Assembly (NCBI RefSeq): GCF_014385005.1
Contig: NZ_JACRSZ010000004.1
Span: 108,004-172,003 of the forward strand
Length of the DNA stretch: 64,000 nt
Origin: Jingyaoa shaoxingensis
Lineage (GTDB): Bacteria > Bacillota > Clostridia > Lachnospirales > Lachnospiraceae
Reading direction: 5' to 3'
Position numbers and translations under genes: made by a program. The notes beneath the pieces are model-generated. The model ran no database searches and was not told where the DNA came from. It saw nothing but the letters and a program-made list of their open reading frames with translations. Positions within the stretch are counted from its first letter, which is position 1. Each line of letters begins with the position of its first letter. Below are positions 50,385 to 58,588 of this stretch, in pieces.

Positions 50385-51149
50385 TCAGTCTTCCTGGAAT
50401 CTGGATTCGCTTAGCTTTGTTCTCAGTGCCTGCATGCGGGTATCTACAGATGACAATATCTGCGCACATTCCGCCAGTTCATTGCTGATAGATTCTTCCT
50501 CATCTTCCGGGATACTTTTTTTATAGCGTAATTTATGTTCCTGGCTCGCCCACAGATCCATGGCCAGTGTACGGATCTGCACCTCCACCTTCATCTGACG
50601 TTTTTCATTCTGCAGGAAAATCGGCACCTGAACAATCAGGTGAAGACTACGGTATCCGCTGTCTTTAGGATAACGAATATAATCCTTCTTTTCCAGCAGA
50701 GTAATATCATCTTGCTGAAGGAGACAGTCCGCCAGCATATAGACATCCTCCACAAAGGAACAGATAACACGCACTCCTGCAATATCATCAATCTCACGCT
50801 CCATATTTTCCAGCGTAACCGGTATTCCCTTGCGGCCCATTTTTTTCAGAATGCTGTCCTGGGATTTCAGTCTGCTTTTGATCGTCTCTATGGGATTACG
50901 GTCATATTTTAAGGAAAACTGTTCACTGAGCACCTTAAATTTGGTCTCGATCTCCATAATGGCACATCGATAATAAGCATTCATCTGCTCAATTGGTTCC
51001 AGATGTCTGGATATCCGGTCCAGAATCTTTTCATTTGCTAGGAAATTGTCCATCAGCCTGCTGTCTTTCATTCGTTCCGTAATCTTATCTTCCATAGTCT
51101 CCCGTATTCTTTCGTCCAGTTGTTCTCTTATTTTATGAATATTACCCAT
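50385..51149 (-). CDS. Small alarmone synthetase (RelQ/YjbM-type GTP pyrophosphokinase)
   Basis: This 254-residue single-domain (p)ppGpp synthetase lacks the hydrolase, TGS and ACT domains of full Rel proteins. Catalytic blocks include SIKSRLKSQDSI-like region, DIAGVRVICSFVEDVY, DYIRYPKDSGYRSLHLIV and EVQIRTLAMDLWASQEHKLRYK, with Asp and Glu for Mg and transfer. It makes the alarmone from GTP/GDP and ATP under stress. A ~50-residue N-terminal helical stretch precedes the core. Confidence 0.93.
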   Translation of the reverse strand: MGNIHKIREQLDERIRETMEDKITERMKDSRLMDNFLANEKILDRISRHLEPIEQMNAYYRCAIMEIETKFKVLSEQFSLKYDRNPIETIKSRLKSQDSILKKMGRKGIPVTLENMEREIDDIAGVRVICSFVEDVYMLADCLLQQDDITLLEKKDYIRYPKDSGYRSLHLIVQVPIFLQNEKRQMKVEVQIRTLAMDLWASQEHKLRYKKSIPEDEEESISNELAECAQILSSVDTRMQALRTKLSESRFQED

Positions 51150-51220
51150 TTTTTCTTATCCAATACGTTATATGCCGCATTCTGCTCCTTTTCATACTAT
51201 TTAGCCTGTAAAACCGGAAA

Positions 51221-51245
51221 AACTCTGGCATATTCTGCCAGAGTT
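51221..51245 (-). terminator. Intrinsic terminator of glgA
   Basis: A perfect 10-bp stem AACTCTGGCA-TATTC-TGCCAGAGTT is followed on the minus strand by TTTTTCC, about 38 bp after the glgA stop. Confidence 0.85.
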
Positions 51246-51282
51246 CTTCCTTCGACTTTCATCTCAGAGCAGAAATGCTCAG

Positions 51283-53499
51283 TTATTTTTTCTTTCTGGA
51301 ACCTCTTCTTCCGGCTCTCTTAGCAGGCGCTTCCTTCTTCGGCTCCTCTACCTTTACAGGTTCTTCTGCCTTGGCTGGTTCCTCAGTCTTTACAGGTTCT
51401 TCTGCCTTCGCCGGTTCCTCTGCTTTTACAGGCTCTTCTGCCTTCACCGGTTCCTCTGTCTTTACAGGTTCTTCCACTTTCATCGGTTCCTCTGCCTTTA
51501 CAGGTTCTTCCGCTTTCACTGGTTCCTCTGCTTTTACAGGCTCTTCTGCCTTCACCGGTTCCTCTGTCTTTACAGGTTCTTCCACTTTCACCGGTTCCTC
51601 TGCCTTTACAGGTTCTTCCGCTTTCACTGGTTCCTCAACCTTTTTCGGCTCTTCTGTCTTCACCGGTTCTTCCACTTTCTTGGCAGTGGTCTTTCTGGTA
51701 CGTCTCTTTGCAGGGGCTTTTTCTGCTGCCGGTGCTGCAGGCTTCTCCTCTGCTTTTGCAGGTTCTTCAGTTTTTACTGCTTCTGCTGTTTCCTCTTCTG
51801 CTTTCTTCTTAGCTGTGGTTCTTCTGGTGGTAGTCTTTTTTGCAGTTGCAGTTTTCTTTTCAGTCGTAGTTTTCTTTGTTGATGCTTTTCTGGTCGTTGC
51901 TTTCTTTGCAGGAGCTTTTTCTTCTACAACTTCTTTTTCCTCAGCAGCCTTTACTTCTACAGCTTCTTTTTCAGGTGTTTTTTCTTCCACCTGTACCGGA
52001 GCTGCTTCTACTGCTGCCTCTTCTGCTTTTTTTTCTCCTCTTGGCCAGTACCATCCAAGAAGATGATCGTACAGAATCTCGTATTTTTCGGCAGATGCAT
52101 TCCATGAGAAGTCTGCTTCCATCGCACGTTTTACCAGATTATTCCACTGTTCCTTCTGATCATAGAAGATCCTCTCTGCATAACGTACAGTTGCCATCAT
52201 CTCATGTGCATTGTAATTGCGGAAGCTGAAACCTGTTCCACTGTTCTCGAATTCATTAAATGGAATAACGGTATCCTTTAATCCACCTGTCTCACGTACA
52301 ATTGGAATGGTACCATATCTCAGGCTCATGATCTGGCTCAGTCCACACGGCTCAAACAGAGACGGCATCAGGAATGCGTCACAGGAACCGTAGATCTTGT
52401 GGGACAGTTCATCAGAATAATAAATATTGGCAGATACTTTGCCTGCATACTTCCATGCATAGTAACGGAACATATTCTCGTAACGTTCCTCACCGGTACC
52501 CAGTACCACAATCTGCACTTCATCCTGGCAGATCTCATCCAGCACGCATTCGATCAGGTCAAATCCTTTCTGGTCTGTCAGTCTGGATACAATACCGATC
52601 ATCATTACATTCGGATCTTCGCGCAGACCAAGCTGTCTCTGAAGTTCTACCTTATTCTTTGCTTTCTCTGTTGTTACATTCTGTGTATTGAACTTGTATG
52701 GCAGATGGATATCTGTCTCAGGGTTGAAAATATTGTAATCAATACCATTGACAATACCGGAGAGCACATTCGAGCGTGCCTGAAGAAGCTGATTCAGCTT
52801 CTCTCCGTAAAATTCTGTCTTAATCTCTTCTGCATAAGTGTCACTGACAGTAGTTACACGGTCTGCATATACGATGCCGCCCTTGAGCAGGTTCACATCT
52901 CCGTAAGCTTCCAGCTTGTCCGGTGTGAAGTAGCTGTCAGAAATACCGATAATATCCCGAATAATATTTTTGTCATAGATTCCCTGGAATCTCAGATTAT
53001 GAATGGTCATAACTGTCTTAATATTCTGATAGAACGGATTGGACTGGAACGCATCATTCAGATATACCGGAACCAGTGCAGCCTGCCAGTCATGACAGTG
53101 AATGATATCAGGACGGAAATCAATGGATGGGAGCGCGCTCAAGACAGCTCTTGAGAAAAATGCAAATTTTTCAATGTCCCAGCGAATGTCTTCGTATGGC
53201 CATCCACCACTGAAATAGTACTCATTATCGATAAAATAGAACGGAATTCCGTCAATCTCTGTCTCCAGTATTCCTACATACATATTTCTCCATGCCAGCT
53301 GCATCTCAAAATGCGTTCTGTACTGAAGCTTATCCTTCCATTCGCCCTTCATACATGCATACTTCGGTAAAATTACACGAACATCATATTTTTCTCTGTC
53401 AAAGTATTTTGGCAGTGTGCCTGCAACATCGGCAAGACCTCCGGTCTTAATAAACGGCACTGCTTCTGAAGTCACAAATAATATTTTCTCTCTAGCCAT
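51283..53499 (-). CDS. glgA: Glycogen synthase with ~250-residue repetitive charged C-terminal tail
   Basis: Residues 1-488 are a complete GT5 ADP-glucose:glycogen glucosyltransferase. It has the KTGGLADVAGTLP donor loop near 18-30, YLNDAFQSN, HDWQAALVP, GIVSRLTDQKGFDL and the EPCGLSQIMSLRYGT nucleotide motif. Residues 489-738 are unlike the enzyme. First comes a Lys/Thr/Arg-rich piece resembling histone H1 (KKTTTRRTTAKKK), then about nineteen hexapeptides of the form EEPVK(A/T/V), ending RRGSRKKK. Normal bacterial GlgA is about 480 residues, so the tail is an add-on. It could link synthase to glycogen, to other proteins or to the envelope. The role is unknown. Confidence 0.93.
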   Translation of the reverse strand: MAREKILFVTSEAVPFIKTGGLADVAGTLPKYFDREKYDVRVILPKYACMKGEWKDKLQYRTHFEMQLAWRNMYVGILETEIDGIPFYFIDNEYYFSGGWPYEDIRWDIEKFAFFSRAVLSALPSIDFRPDIIHCHDWQAALVPVYLNDAFQSNPFYQNIKTVMTIHNLRFQGIYDKNIIRDIIGISDSYFTPDKLEAYGDVNLLKGGIVYADRVTTVSDTYAEEIKTEFYGEKLNQLLQARSNVLSGIVNGIDYNIFNPETDIHLPYKFNTQNVTTEKAKNKVELQRQLGLREDPNVMMIGIVSRLTDQKGFDLIECVLDEICQDEVQIVVLGTGEERYENMFRYYAWKYAGKVSANIYYSDELSHKIYGSCDAFLMPSLFEPCGLSQIMSLRYGTIPIVRETGGLKDTVIPFNEFENSGTGFSFRNYNAHEMMATVRYAERIFYDQKEQWNNLVKRAMEADFSWNASAEKYEILYDHLLGWYWPRGEKKAEEAAVEAAPVQVEEKTPEKEAVEVKAAEEKEVVEEKAPAKKATTRKASTKKTTTEKKTATAKKTTTRRTTAKKKAEEETAEAVKTEEPAKAEEKPAAPAAEKAPAKRRTRKTTAKKVEEPVKTEEPKKVEEPVKAEEPVKAEEPVKVEEPVKTEEPVKAEEPVKAEEPVKAEEPVKAEEPMKVEEPVKTEEPVKAEEPVKAEEPAKAEEPVKTEEPAKAEEPVKVEEPKKEAPAKRAGRRGSRKKK
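51340..51675 (-). repeat. 18-bp in-frame tandem repeats in glgA
   Basis: About nineteen 18-bp units encode the EEPVKA-type hexapeptides, with a higher-order 36-bp pattern where A-, T- and V-ending units alternate. Such an array is prone to slippage, so copy number probably varies between strains. Confidence 0.9.
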
Positions 53500-53561
53500 T
53501 CCCCTTGCTGCTCCTTTCTTTTTCTTATTCTATATTTTTATAATTCTGTCTGCCGGACTCT

Positions 53562-54428
53562 CTATTCCTGTAAAGCAAACATCTTCATTGCCGACATGAC
53601 ATTTTTCTTCATGCCCTCTCTTGCTCTGGTTGCCATCTCTGTGAAGAAATATGGCTTACCTTCTGTAGTTGCTTTTACCGCTTCTGCTGCGGCAGCTCCG
53701 CCTGCCACATCCATGTAAGTAAAGTAGTTGATCTTACGTACACCAGACTTGATTGCTGTGTGATAATCATCATGGCTGACACCGGATCCACCGTGCATAA
53801 CTACCGGAATATTGCCGGTCTGTTCACGTACATTCTTAACAACGTCAAAATCCAGCTTCGGCTCCGTCAGATAGATTCCGTGAGTGGTTCCAAATGAGCA
53901 GGCAAGTGCATCAATACCTGTCTGTGCCACAAAATCTTTTGCCAGTACCGGATCGGTGTAAATCTTAGTCTCATCATTGGCACCTGTTCCCTCACCGCTT
54001 CCTGTCTCGGTTCTTCCCATGGATCCCAGCTCTGCTTCTACAGAAGCACCTGCTGCATGAGCCATCTCTACTACTTTTTTGCTGAGTGCTACATTTTCCT
54101 CATATGGAAGGGTAGAACCGTCAATCATAACACCGGTAAATCCCATATCCAGTGCCTGCTGTACACGTTCTACCGTATCACCGTGATCCAGATGTACGCA
54201 TACCGGAACAGATACACGCTTCGCATATTCCATCATCAACGGTCCCATATCTGCCAGAAGGTTAAATGTCTCATGAACCGGTGCAAACTGGATAATCACT
54301 GGGAGCTGTACTTCCTCTGCTGCACTCATCACAGCCTGCAGAGACTCCAGATTCGGAGCATTGAATGCGCCTACAGCGATGTTTTTTTCTTCAGCAATTT
54401 TCAGTATCTCTTTTAATGTCACTAACAT
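53562..54428 (-). CDS. Class II ketose-bisphosphate aldolase
   Basis: This 288-residue zinc aldolase splits fructose- or tagatose-1,6-bisphosphate. Catalytic Asp81 and zinc ligand His82 are in VHLDHGDT, other zinc histidines are in TTHGIY and VVMHGGSG, and Glu is in EAELGSMG. The GatY/KbaY-like length and the placement 25 bp after a lyxose isomerase gene suggest a role in a rarer sugar pathway as well as, or instead of, glycolysis. The exact specificity cannot be told. Confidence 0.92.
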   Translation of the reverse strand: MLVTLKEILKIAEEKNIAVGAFNAPNLESLQAVMSAAEEVQLPVIIQFAPVHETFNLLADMGPLMMEYAKRVSVPVCVHLDHGDTVERVQQALDMGFTGVMIDGSTLPYEENVALSKKVVEMAHAAGASVEAELGSMGRTETGSGEGTGANDETKIYTDPVLAKDFVAQTGIDALACSFGTTHGIYLTEPKLDFDVVKNVREQTGNIPVVMHGGSGVSHDDYHTAIKSGVRKINYFTYMDVAGGAAAAEAVKATTEGKPYFFTEMATRAREGMKKNVMSAMKMFALQE

Positions 54429-54453
54429 ATCCCATTCTCCTTATCTGTTTATT

Positions 54454-55143
54454 TCAGTCCTTTGCCGGTGGATATTCGTTGCAGAGCAGACGATATGGTG
54501 CCTCATCCTCTTCGATCTCCGGGAAACGTCCTGCCGGTGGATTGAAGCGGTTATCATTCGCATCGTCGTTACACTGGCTGACTTCTCCAATCAGCACTTC
54601 ACCTGTACCCGGCTCTACTTCAAAATCATGATACATCCCCTGTGTAATCGTCAGGCTCTCACCTGGTGTCAGTCTGATCTGTGTTCCGGCCGGAACCACG
54701 CGGGTCAGTCCGTCTGTATGTACGGTCACATCTCCTGTTTTATCAATGGACTCATCCGGAAGTGAATTATACACACGAATCAGAATGTTTCCACCACCTC
54801 TGTTGATAATATCTTCCATCTTATACCAGTGGAAATGATTCATGGCATACTGTCCTTCATCCAGATACAGAAGCTTTTCTGCGTAAGGCTTCTTATATAC
54901 GTCCTGCATTTTCTGATTACCGTTACGGATCGTAATCAGTGAAAATCCTGTCTTCTGAAAATCCCCCTGACCAAAGTCAGTGATATCCCATCCAAGCATA
55001 TTGTCACGGACTTCATCATATTCATGTCCCTTATTCTGCCATTCTTCCGGTGTGAAATGACAAAATGGCGGAAGATAATAATTCAGTCTGTTGATCATAT
55101 CTTCCATCTTCTTCAGTGCTATGTTGATTTCCGATCTCTTCAT
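54454..55143 (-). CDS. D-lyxose/D-mannose isomerase, cupin type
   Basis: This 229-residue cupin-fold metalloenzyme interconverts D-lyxose with D-xylulose or D-mannose with D-fructose. Metal-site features are MNHFHWYKMEDII (two histidines and glutamate) and the later GMYHDFEVEPG histidine. The start at 55143 has an AGG site nine bases before it. An ATG three codons upstream overlaps that site. It is followed by a class II aldolase, hinting at an aldose to ketose to aldolase route. The xylulokinase-like enzyme at 34 could phosphorylate its product. Confidence 0.9.
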   Translation of the reverse strand: MKRSEINIALKKMEDMINRLNYYLPPFCHFTPEEWQNKGHEYDEVRDNMLGWDITDFGQGDFQKTGFSLITIRNGNQKMQDVYKKPYAEKLLYLDEGQYAMNHFHWYKMEDIINRGGGNILIRVYNSLPDESIDKTGDVTVHTDGLTRVVPAGTQIRLTPGESLTITQGMYHDFEVEPGTGEVLIGEVSQCNDDANDNRFNPPAGRFPEIEEDEAPYRLLCNEYPPAKD

Positions 55144-55357
55144 GTCTCTCATCCTTTCATAGAAAAAATCTATATCTTAGTTATCATACCATTTTTTTCC
55201 CTGTTCTTCCACCTCTGTTTCGAAAAAAAATTCGTTCAGATTAAAATCTGATTAATTTTCTTTTAGCATTTCTTTAGGATTAAGGGAATTCTCTGGCTTT
55301 TCTACACAGCTTATGATAAACTGTAACTACCATATCAGATACGGAGGAAAACTGCCA

Positions 55358-56428
55358 TTGAACACAAATGATCCATCCACAACTTCATCGTTTCGCAATA
55401 AAGTTCTTTGTTTTCTGGCGGCACTTTTGCTGGCGATACTGACAATCTTCGCTGTATTCAAAGGCGGCGGGATCTCTGTCGGTGAACTGGCGTCCAGTAT
55501 CCGGGACGCTTCACCACCCTGCCTGATTCTGTCAGTATCCGGTATGTTTGGTTTTATCTTTTTTGAAGGAGCGGCACTGACCGTAATTGTCCGCAGTTTG
55601 GGTTATCCGACAAAACATCAGCGTGGTTTTGTTTATTCAGCAGCAGACATTTATTTTTCTGCTATCACCCCATCTGCATCCGGCGGACAACCGGCCAGCG
55701 CTTTTTTTATGATCCGGGACGGGATCCCTGCCACAGCAGTCATGGCTGCACTGTTGCTGAACCTGATTATGTATACCATGGCAGTGATTACATTTGGACT
55801 CTTTGCACTTATACTGTATCCGGAGATTTTTCTCCACTTCAGTCCGCTCTGCAAAGTATTTATCCTCATCGGCATCATAACTCTGACTGCCCTGGCGCTG
55901 GGCTTCTATCTCCTTATGAGAAAGCAGCAGTTACTGCAGAAGCTGGCACTGGGTATGGCATCTCTGTTGGACCGGCTGCACTGCCACCGGCTTGCCAGAC
56001 GCATACGGCACAAGCTGGATGACGCTCTGGAAGAATACAGGCAGTGTGTGGATCTGATCTTTGGAAAGCGCAAGATGCTTCTTCAGGTTTATCTGCTGAA
56101 CCTCTTACAGCGCCTTTCCCAGCTTCTTGTTACGGTATTTACGTTTCTGGCAATGCACGGTAATCCGGCACGGCTGATAAAACTATTTGCCACGCAGATC
56201 TATGTTGTTCTTGGTTCAAACAGCATGCCGGTACCTGGCGCAATGGGAGTTGCCGATTATCTGATGATAAACGGCTATATGGAACTGATGACAAAAGAAC
56301 AGGCTTACCGCCTGGAGATTTTAAGCAGAGGCTTATCCTTTTATACCTGCATGATTCTGAGCATGATTGTGACAGGCATCGGATATCTTCTGCTGAAGAA
56401 AAACACACGGGGGAATAATAAAACATGA
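55358..56428 (+). CDS. Flippase-like integral membrane protein (LPG synthase TM/YbhN family)
   Basis: This ~356-residue protein has six to eight hydrophobic helices and the family motif SAITPSASGGQPASAFFMIRDG together with SNSMPVPGAMGVADYLMI. Relatives include the flippase half of MprF and YbhN/AglD proteins that move lipids or lipid-linked sugars. GGAGG lies ten bases before a TTG at 55358, which is preferred to an upstream ATG at 55313 lacking an RBS. It is the first gene of a phospholipid operon and overlaps pssA by four bases (ATGA), so a role in moving a new phospholipid is likely. Confidence 0.87.
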   Translation: MNTNDPSTTSSFRNKVLCFLAALLLAILTIFAVFKGGGISVGELASSIRDASPPCLILSVSGMFGFIFFEGAALTVIVRSLGYPTKHQRGFVYSAADIYFSAITPSASGGQPASAFFMIRDGIPATAVMAALLLNLIMYTMAVITFGLFALILYPEIFLHFSPLCKVFILIGIITLTALALGFYLLMRKQQLLQKLALGMASLLDRLHCHRLARRIRHKLDDALEEYRQCVDLIFGKRKMLLQVYLLNLLQRLSQLLVTVFTFLAMHGNPARLIKLFATQIYVVLGSNSMPVPGAMGVADYLMINGYMELMTKEQAYRLEILSRGLSFYTCMILSMIVTGIGYLLLKKNTRGNNKT

Positions 56429-57138
56429 TCGGGGTTTATGATTACACAGTAATTTTAACGTATTTGTCACTTTTATCCGGAGCTTCCGGAATCATTGTCT
56501 GTTTAAAGGGAATCGGCCATCCTTACCTTGGCATGTTTTTCCTGTTGTTTTCCGGACTTTGTGACACCTTTGACGGCAAAGTTGCCCGCAGCAAAAAAAA
56601 CCGTACGGAACGTGAAAAGCGTTTTGGTATCCAGATTGACTCTCTGTCTGATCTGGTTGCCTTCGGTGTTCTTCCTGCATGTATCGGAATTGCCATGCTT
56701 CGCTGCAGTCTGGAATATACCACATTGCCGAATATCTATATGATTCGTCTTCAGGAAAGGCCATTATTCACTCAGGTGATTCTGACGGTCATTGCCGCAC
56801 TCTATGTTCTCGCAGCCATGATCCGTCTGGCTTACTTCAATGTTTTGGAAGAGGAAGATGAGAACCGGGATGAAAACGGTCAGAAGATCTATCTTGGTCT
56901 TCCGGTTACCAGCGCAGCTCTGATTTTCCCTGCAGTGCTGCTTTTACATGTATTCAGCAATGTAGATCTGACTTTACTGTATTTTGTTGTTCTGGTTGTA
57001 GTAGGATTCTTATTCTTGTCTAAAATACATATTAAAAAGCCACAGAATAAAGAGATTGCACTGATGATCGGATTTGGTGCACTGGAATTTATCGTTCTGG
57101 CTGTTATCCTGGCCTTTATGCATATGGGAGGTAAGTGA
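56425..57138 (+). CDS. pssA: CDP-alcohol phosphatidyltransferase, PS synthase type
   Basis: This 237-residue membrane enzyme carries the CDP-alcohol phosphotransferase motif (D-G-x2-A-R-x8-G-x3-D-x3-D) as DTFDGKVARSKKNRTEREKRFGIQIDSLSDLVAFG, near residues 47-80. It most likely makes phosphatidylserine from CDP-diacylglycerol and serine, because a phosphatidylserine decarboxylase gene follows directly. About six further membrane helices follow. Confidence 0.93.
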   Translation: MIGVYDYTVILTYLSLLSGASGIIVCLKGIGHPYLGMFFLLFSGLCDTFDGKVARSKKNRTEREKRFGIQIDSLSDLVAFGVLPACIGIAMLRCSLEYTTLPNIYMIRLQERPLFTQVILTVIAALYVLAAMIRLAYFNVLEEEDENRDENGQKIYLGLPVTSAALIFPAVLLLHVFSNVDLTLLYFVVLVVVGFLFLSKIHIKKPQNKEIALMIGFGALEFIVLAVILAFMHMGGK

Positions 57139-57971
57139 TGACCGTTCTGGAATTTCTCTATCATACAGTGCCGGGACGTCTGTGTCTGAAGGTACTGACC
57201 GCACCTGCCATTTCCAGATCCTGTGGCCGTTTTCTGGACAGTCCGGTATCCAGTCGTCTGATTTCTCCTTTTGCAAAAAAGAATCAGATCCATCTGGATG
57301 ACTATCTGCTGGATGATGTCCACAGCTTTAATGATTTCTTTTCCAGAAAAATCCGCCCGGAGCTGCGTCCGGTGGATATGGATCCTTCGCATCTGGCTGC
57401 ACCCTGTGACGGACTGCTGTCTGTATGGAAGATTCAGAGAGATACGGTTCTTCCTGTTAAGCAGAGTCATTATACCATCTCTTCCCTGCTGCGGGATTCG
57501 CGTCTGGCTGCCCGGTATGAGGGAGGTTATTGCTTTGTCTTTCGCCTCTGTGTGAATCACTATCACCGTTACAGCTACGTAGATTCTGGAAGAAAAAGCG
57601 CCACCCGGCGCATTGAAGGCGTCTTACACACAGTACGTCCGGTAGCACTTCGTGAATTTCCTGTATTTACGGAAAACAGCCGGGAATATACACTCATTCA
57701 GTCTCCGGCTCTTGGCACTCTTCTGCAAATGGAAGTCGGTGCTATGCTGGTAGGCCGGATCGTAAATCATGATGATGCCTGTCTGGTACACCGTGGACAG
57801 GAAAAAGGATTCTTCCAGTATGGCGGATCTACTATTATCGTACTGGCTGAAAAAGATGCTGTATCTGTCCGTCATGATCTTCTGAAGCATTCGAAAATGG
57901 GTGTGGAAACACCGGTAAAGATGGGAGAATATATTGCCTTTGAAAAACTGGATAAAAAAACTCATTCCTGA
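57138..57971 (+). CDS. psd: Phosphatidylserine decarboxylase
   Basis: This 277-residue proenzyme converts phosphatidylserine to phosphatidylethanolamine and self-cleaves to form a pyruvoyl group. The cleavage motif is GGST (in FQYGGSTIIVLA near 230), with HYHRYSYVDSG and SFNDFFSRKIRPE (near 63) as further family blocks. The ATG at 57138, six bases after GGGAGG, overlaps the pssA stop; a GTG three bases earlier is possible. It completes the PE branch begun by pssA. Confidence 0.94.
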   Translation: MTVLEFLYHTVPGRLCLKVLTAPAISRSCGRFLDSPVSSRLISPFAKKNQIHLDDYLLDDVHSFNDFFSRKIRPELRPVDMDPSHLAAPCDGLLSVWKIQRDTVLPVKQSHYTISSLLRDSRLAARYEGGYCFVFRLCVNHYHRYSYVDSGRKSATRRIEGVLHTVRPVALREFPVFTENSREYTLIQSPALGTLLQMEVGAMLVGRIVNHDDACLVHRGQEKGFFQYGGSTIIVLAEKDAVSVRHDLLKHSKMGVETPVKMGEYIAFEKLDKKTHS

Positions 57972-58569
57972 TTATGCTGTCAGGCCTCTGCTCCTTGCAG
58001 TTGCAGCAAATTTTATTATTTACGTTGGGGTATCCCAGATTCGCGGATATCTGACTTTCCGTTCTCTGGCATTGCCGGTAGATGACCGGATTCCTTTTTT
58101 TGCACCATTTATTATTTTCTATATTCTGGCCTACGTGCAGTGGATTGCCAACTATCTGCTGATTGCCAGAGAAGGAAAAGACTTCTGTTATCATTTTGTA
58201 TATGGAGACGTAATATCCAAGCTGTTCTGCCTGGTGTTCTTCCTGTTTCTGCCAACCACTCTGGTTCGCCCGGAAGTTATCGGAAACGGTATCTGCGAGC
58301 GGCTAGTGCGGCTGATCTATCAGATGGATGCACCGGTGAACCTCTTCCCGTCCATACACTGTCTGGAGAGCTGGTGCTGTATTCACGCAGCTTTTTGCAT
58401 GAAAAAAACACCACGCTGGTATCTGCCACTTACCATTATAATGTCTCTGTGTGTCTTTGCTTCCACTCTTCTGGTGAAGCAGCATGTCTTCATAGATATC
58501 TTTGGCGGCATCCTGATATTTGAAATCGGATATTTTCTTGCCGGGAAAAAAAAGTTCCGTGGGCGATAA
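57934..58569 (+). CDS. PAP2-family lipid phosphatase
   Basis: This 211-residue membrane protein has five to six helices and PAP2 motifs: a degenerate first block, NLFPSIHCLES (motif II with His) and KQHVFIDIFGG (motif III with His and Asp). It could dephosphorylate phosphatidic acid, undecaprenyl pyrophosphate or a lysophospholipid. The likely start is a TTG at 57934 six bases after GGGAG, overlapping psd by 38 bp. Being last in a PE synthesis operon, it probably acts on a lipid phosphate of the same pathway. Confidence 0.86.
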   Translation: MPLKNWIKKLIPDYAVRPLLLAVAANFIIYVGVSQIRGYLTFRSLALPVDDRIPFFAPFIIFYILAYVQWIANYLLIAREGKDFCYHFVYGDVISKLFCLVFFLFLPTTLVRPEVIGNGICERLVRLIYQMDAPVNLFPSIHCLESWCCIHAAFCMKKTPRWYLPLTIIMSLCVFASTLLVKQHVFIDIFGGILIFEIGYFLAGKKKFRGR

Positions 58570-58587
58570 AGCTCACGGAACTTTTTT
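58548..58587. terminator. Bidirectional terminator
   Basis: AAAAAAGTTCCGTG pairs perfectly with CACGGAACTTTTTT (arms 58548-58561 and 58574-58587). It overlaps the end of the PAP2 gene and serves the converging MATE gene. Confidence 0.92.
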
Positions 58588-58588
58588 A

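Noticed and set aside
51340..51675. Short regular repeats that could suggest a CRISPR array
   Set aside because: Units are contiguous 18-mers in frame with glgA and have no unique spacers; no cas genes are nearby.
51275..52066. 263-codon Gly/Ser/Thr/Phe-rich frame on the plus strand (FTGSS repeats)
   Set aside because: It is the antisense reading of the repetitive glgA tail; it has no start signals and its repeats are explained by the EEPVKA codons.
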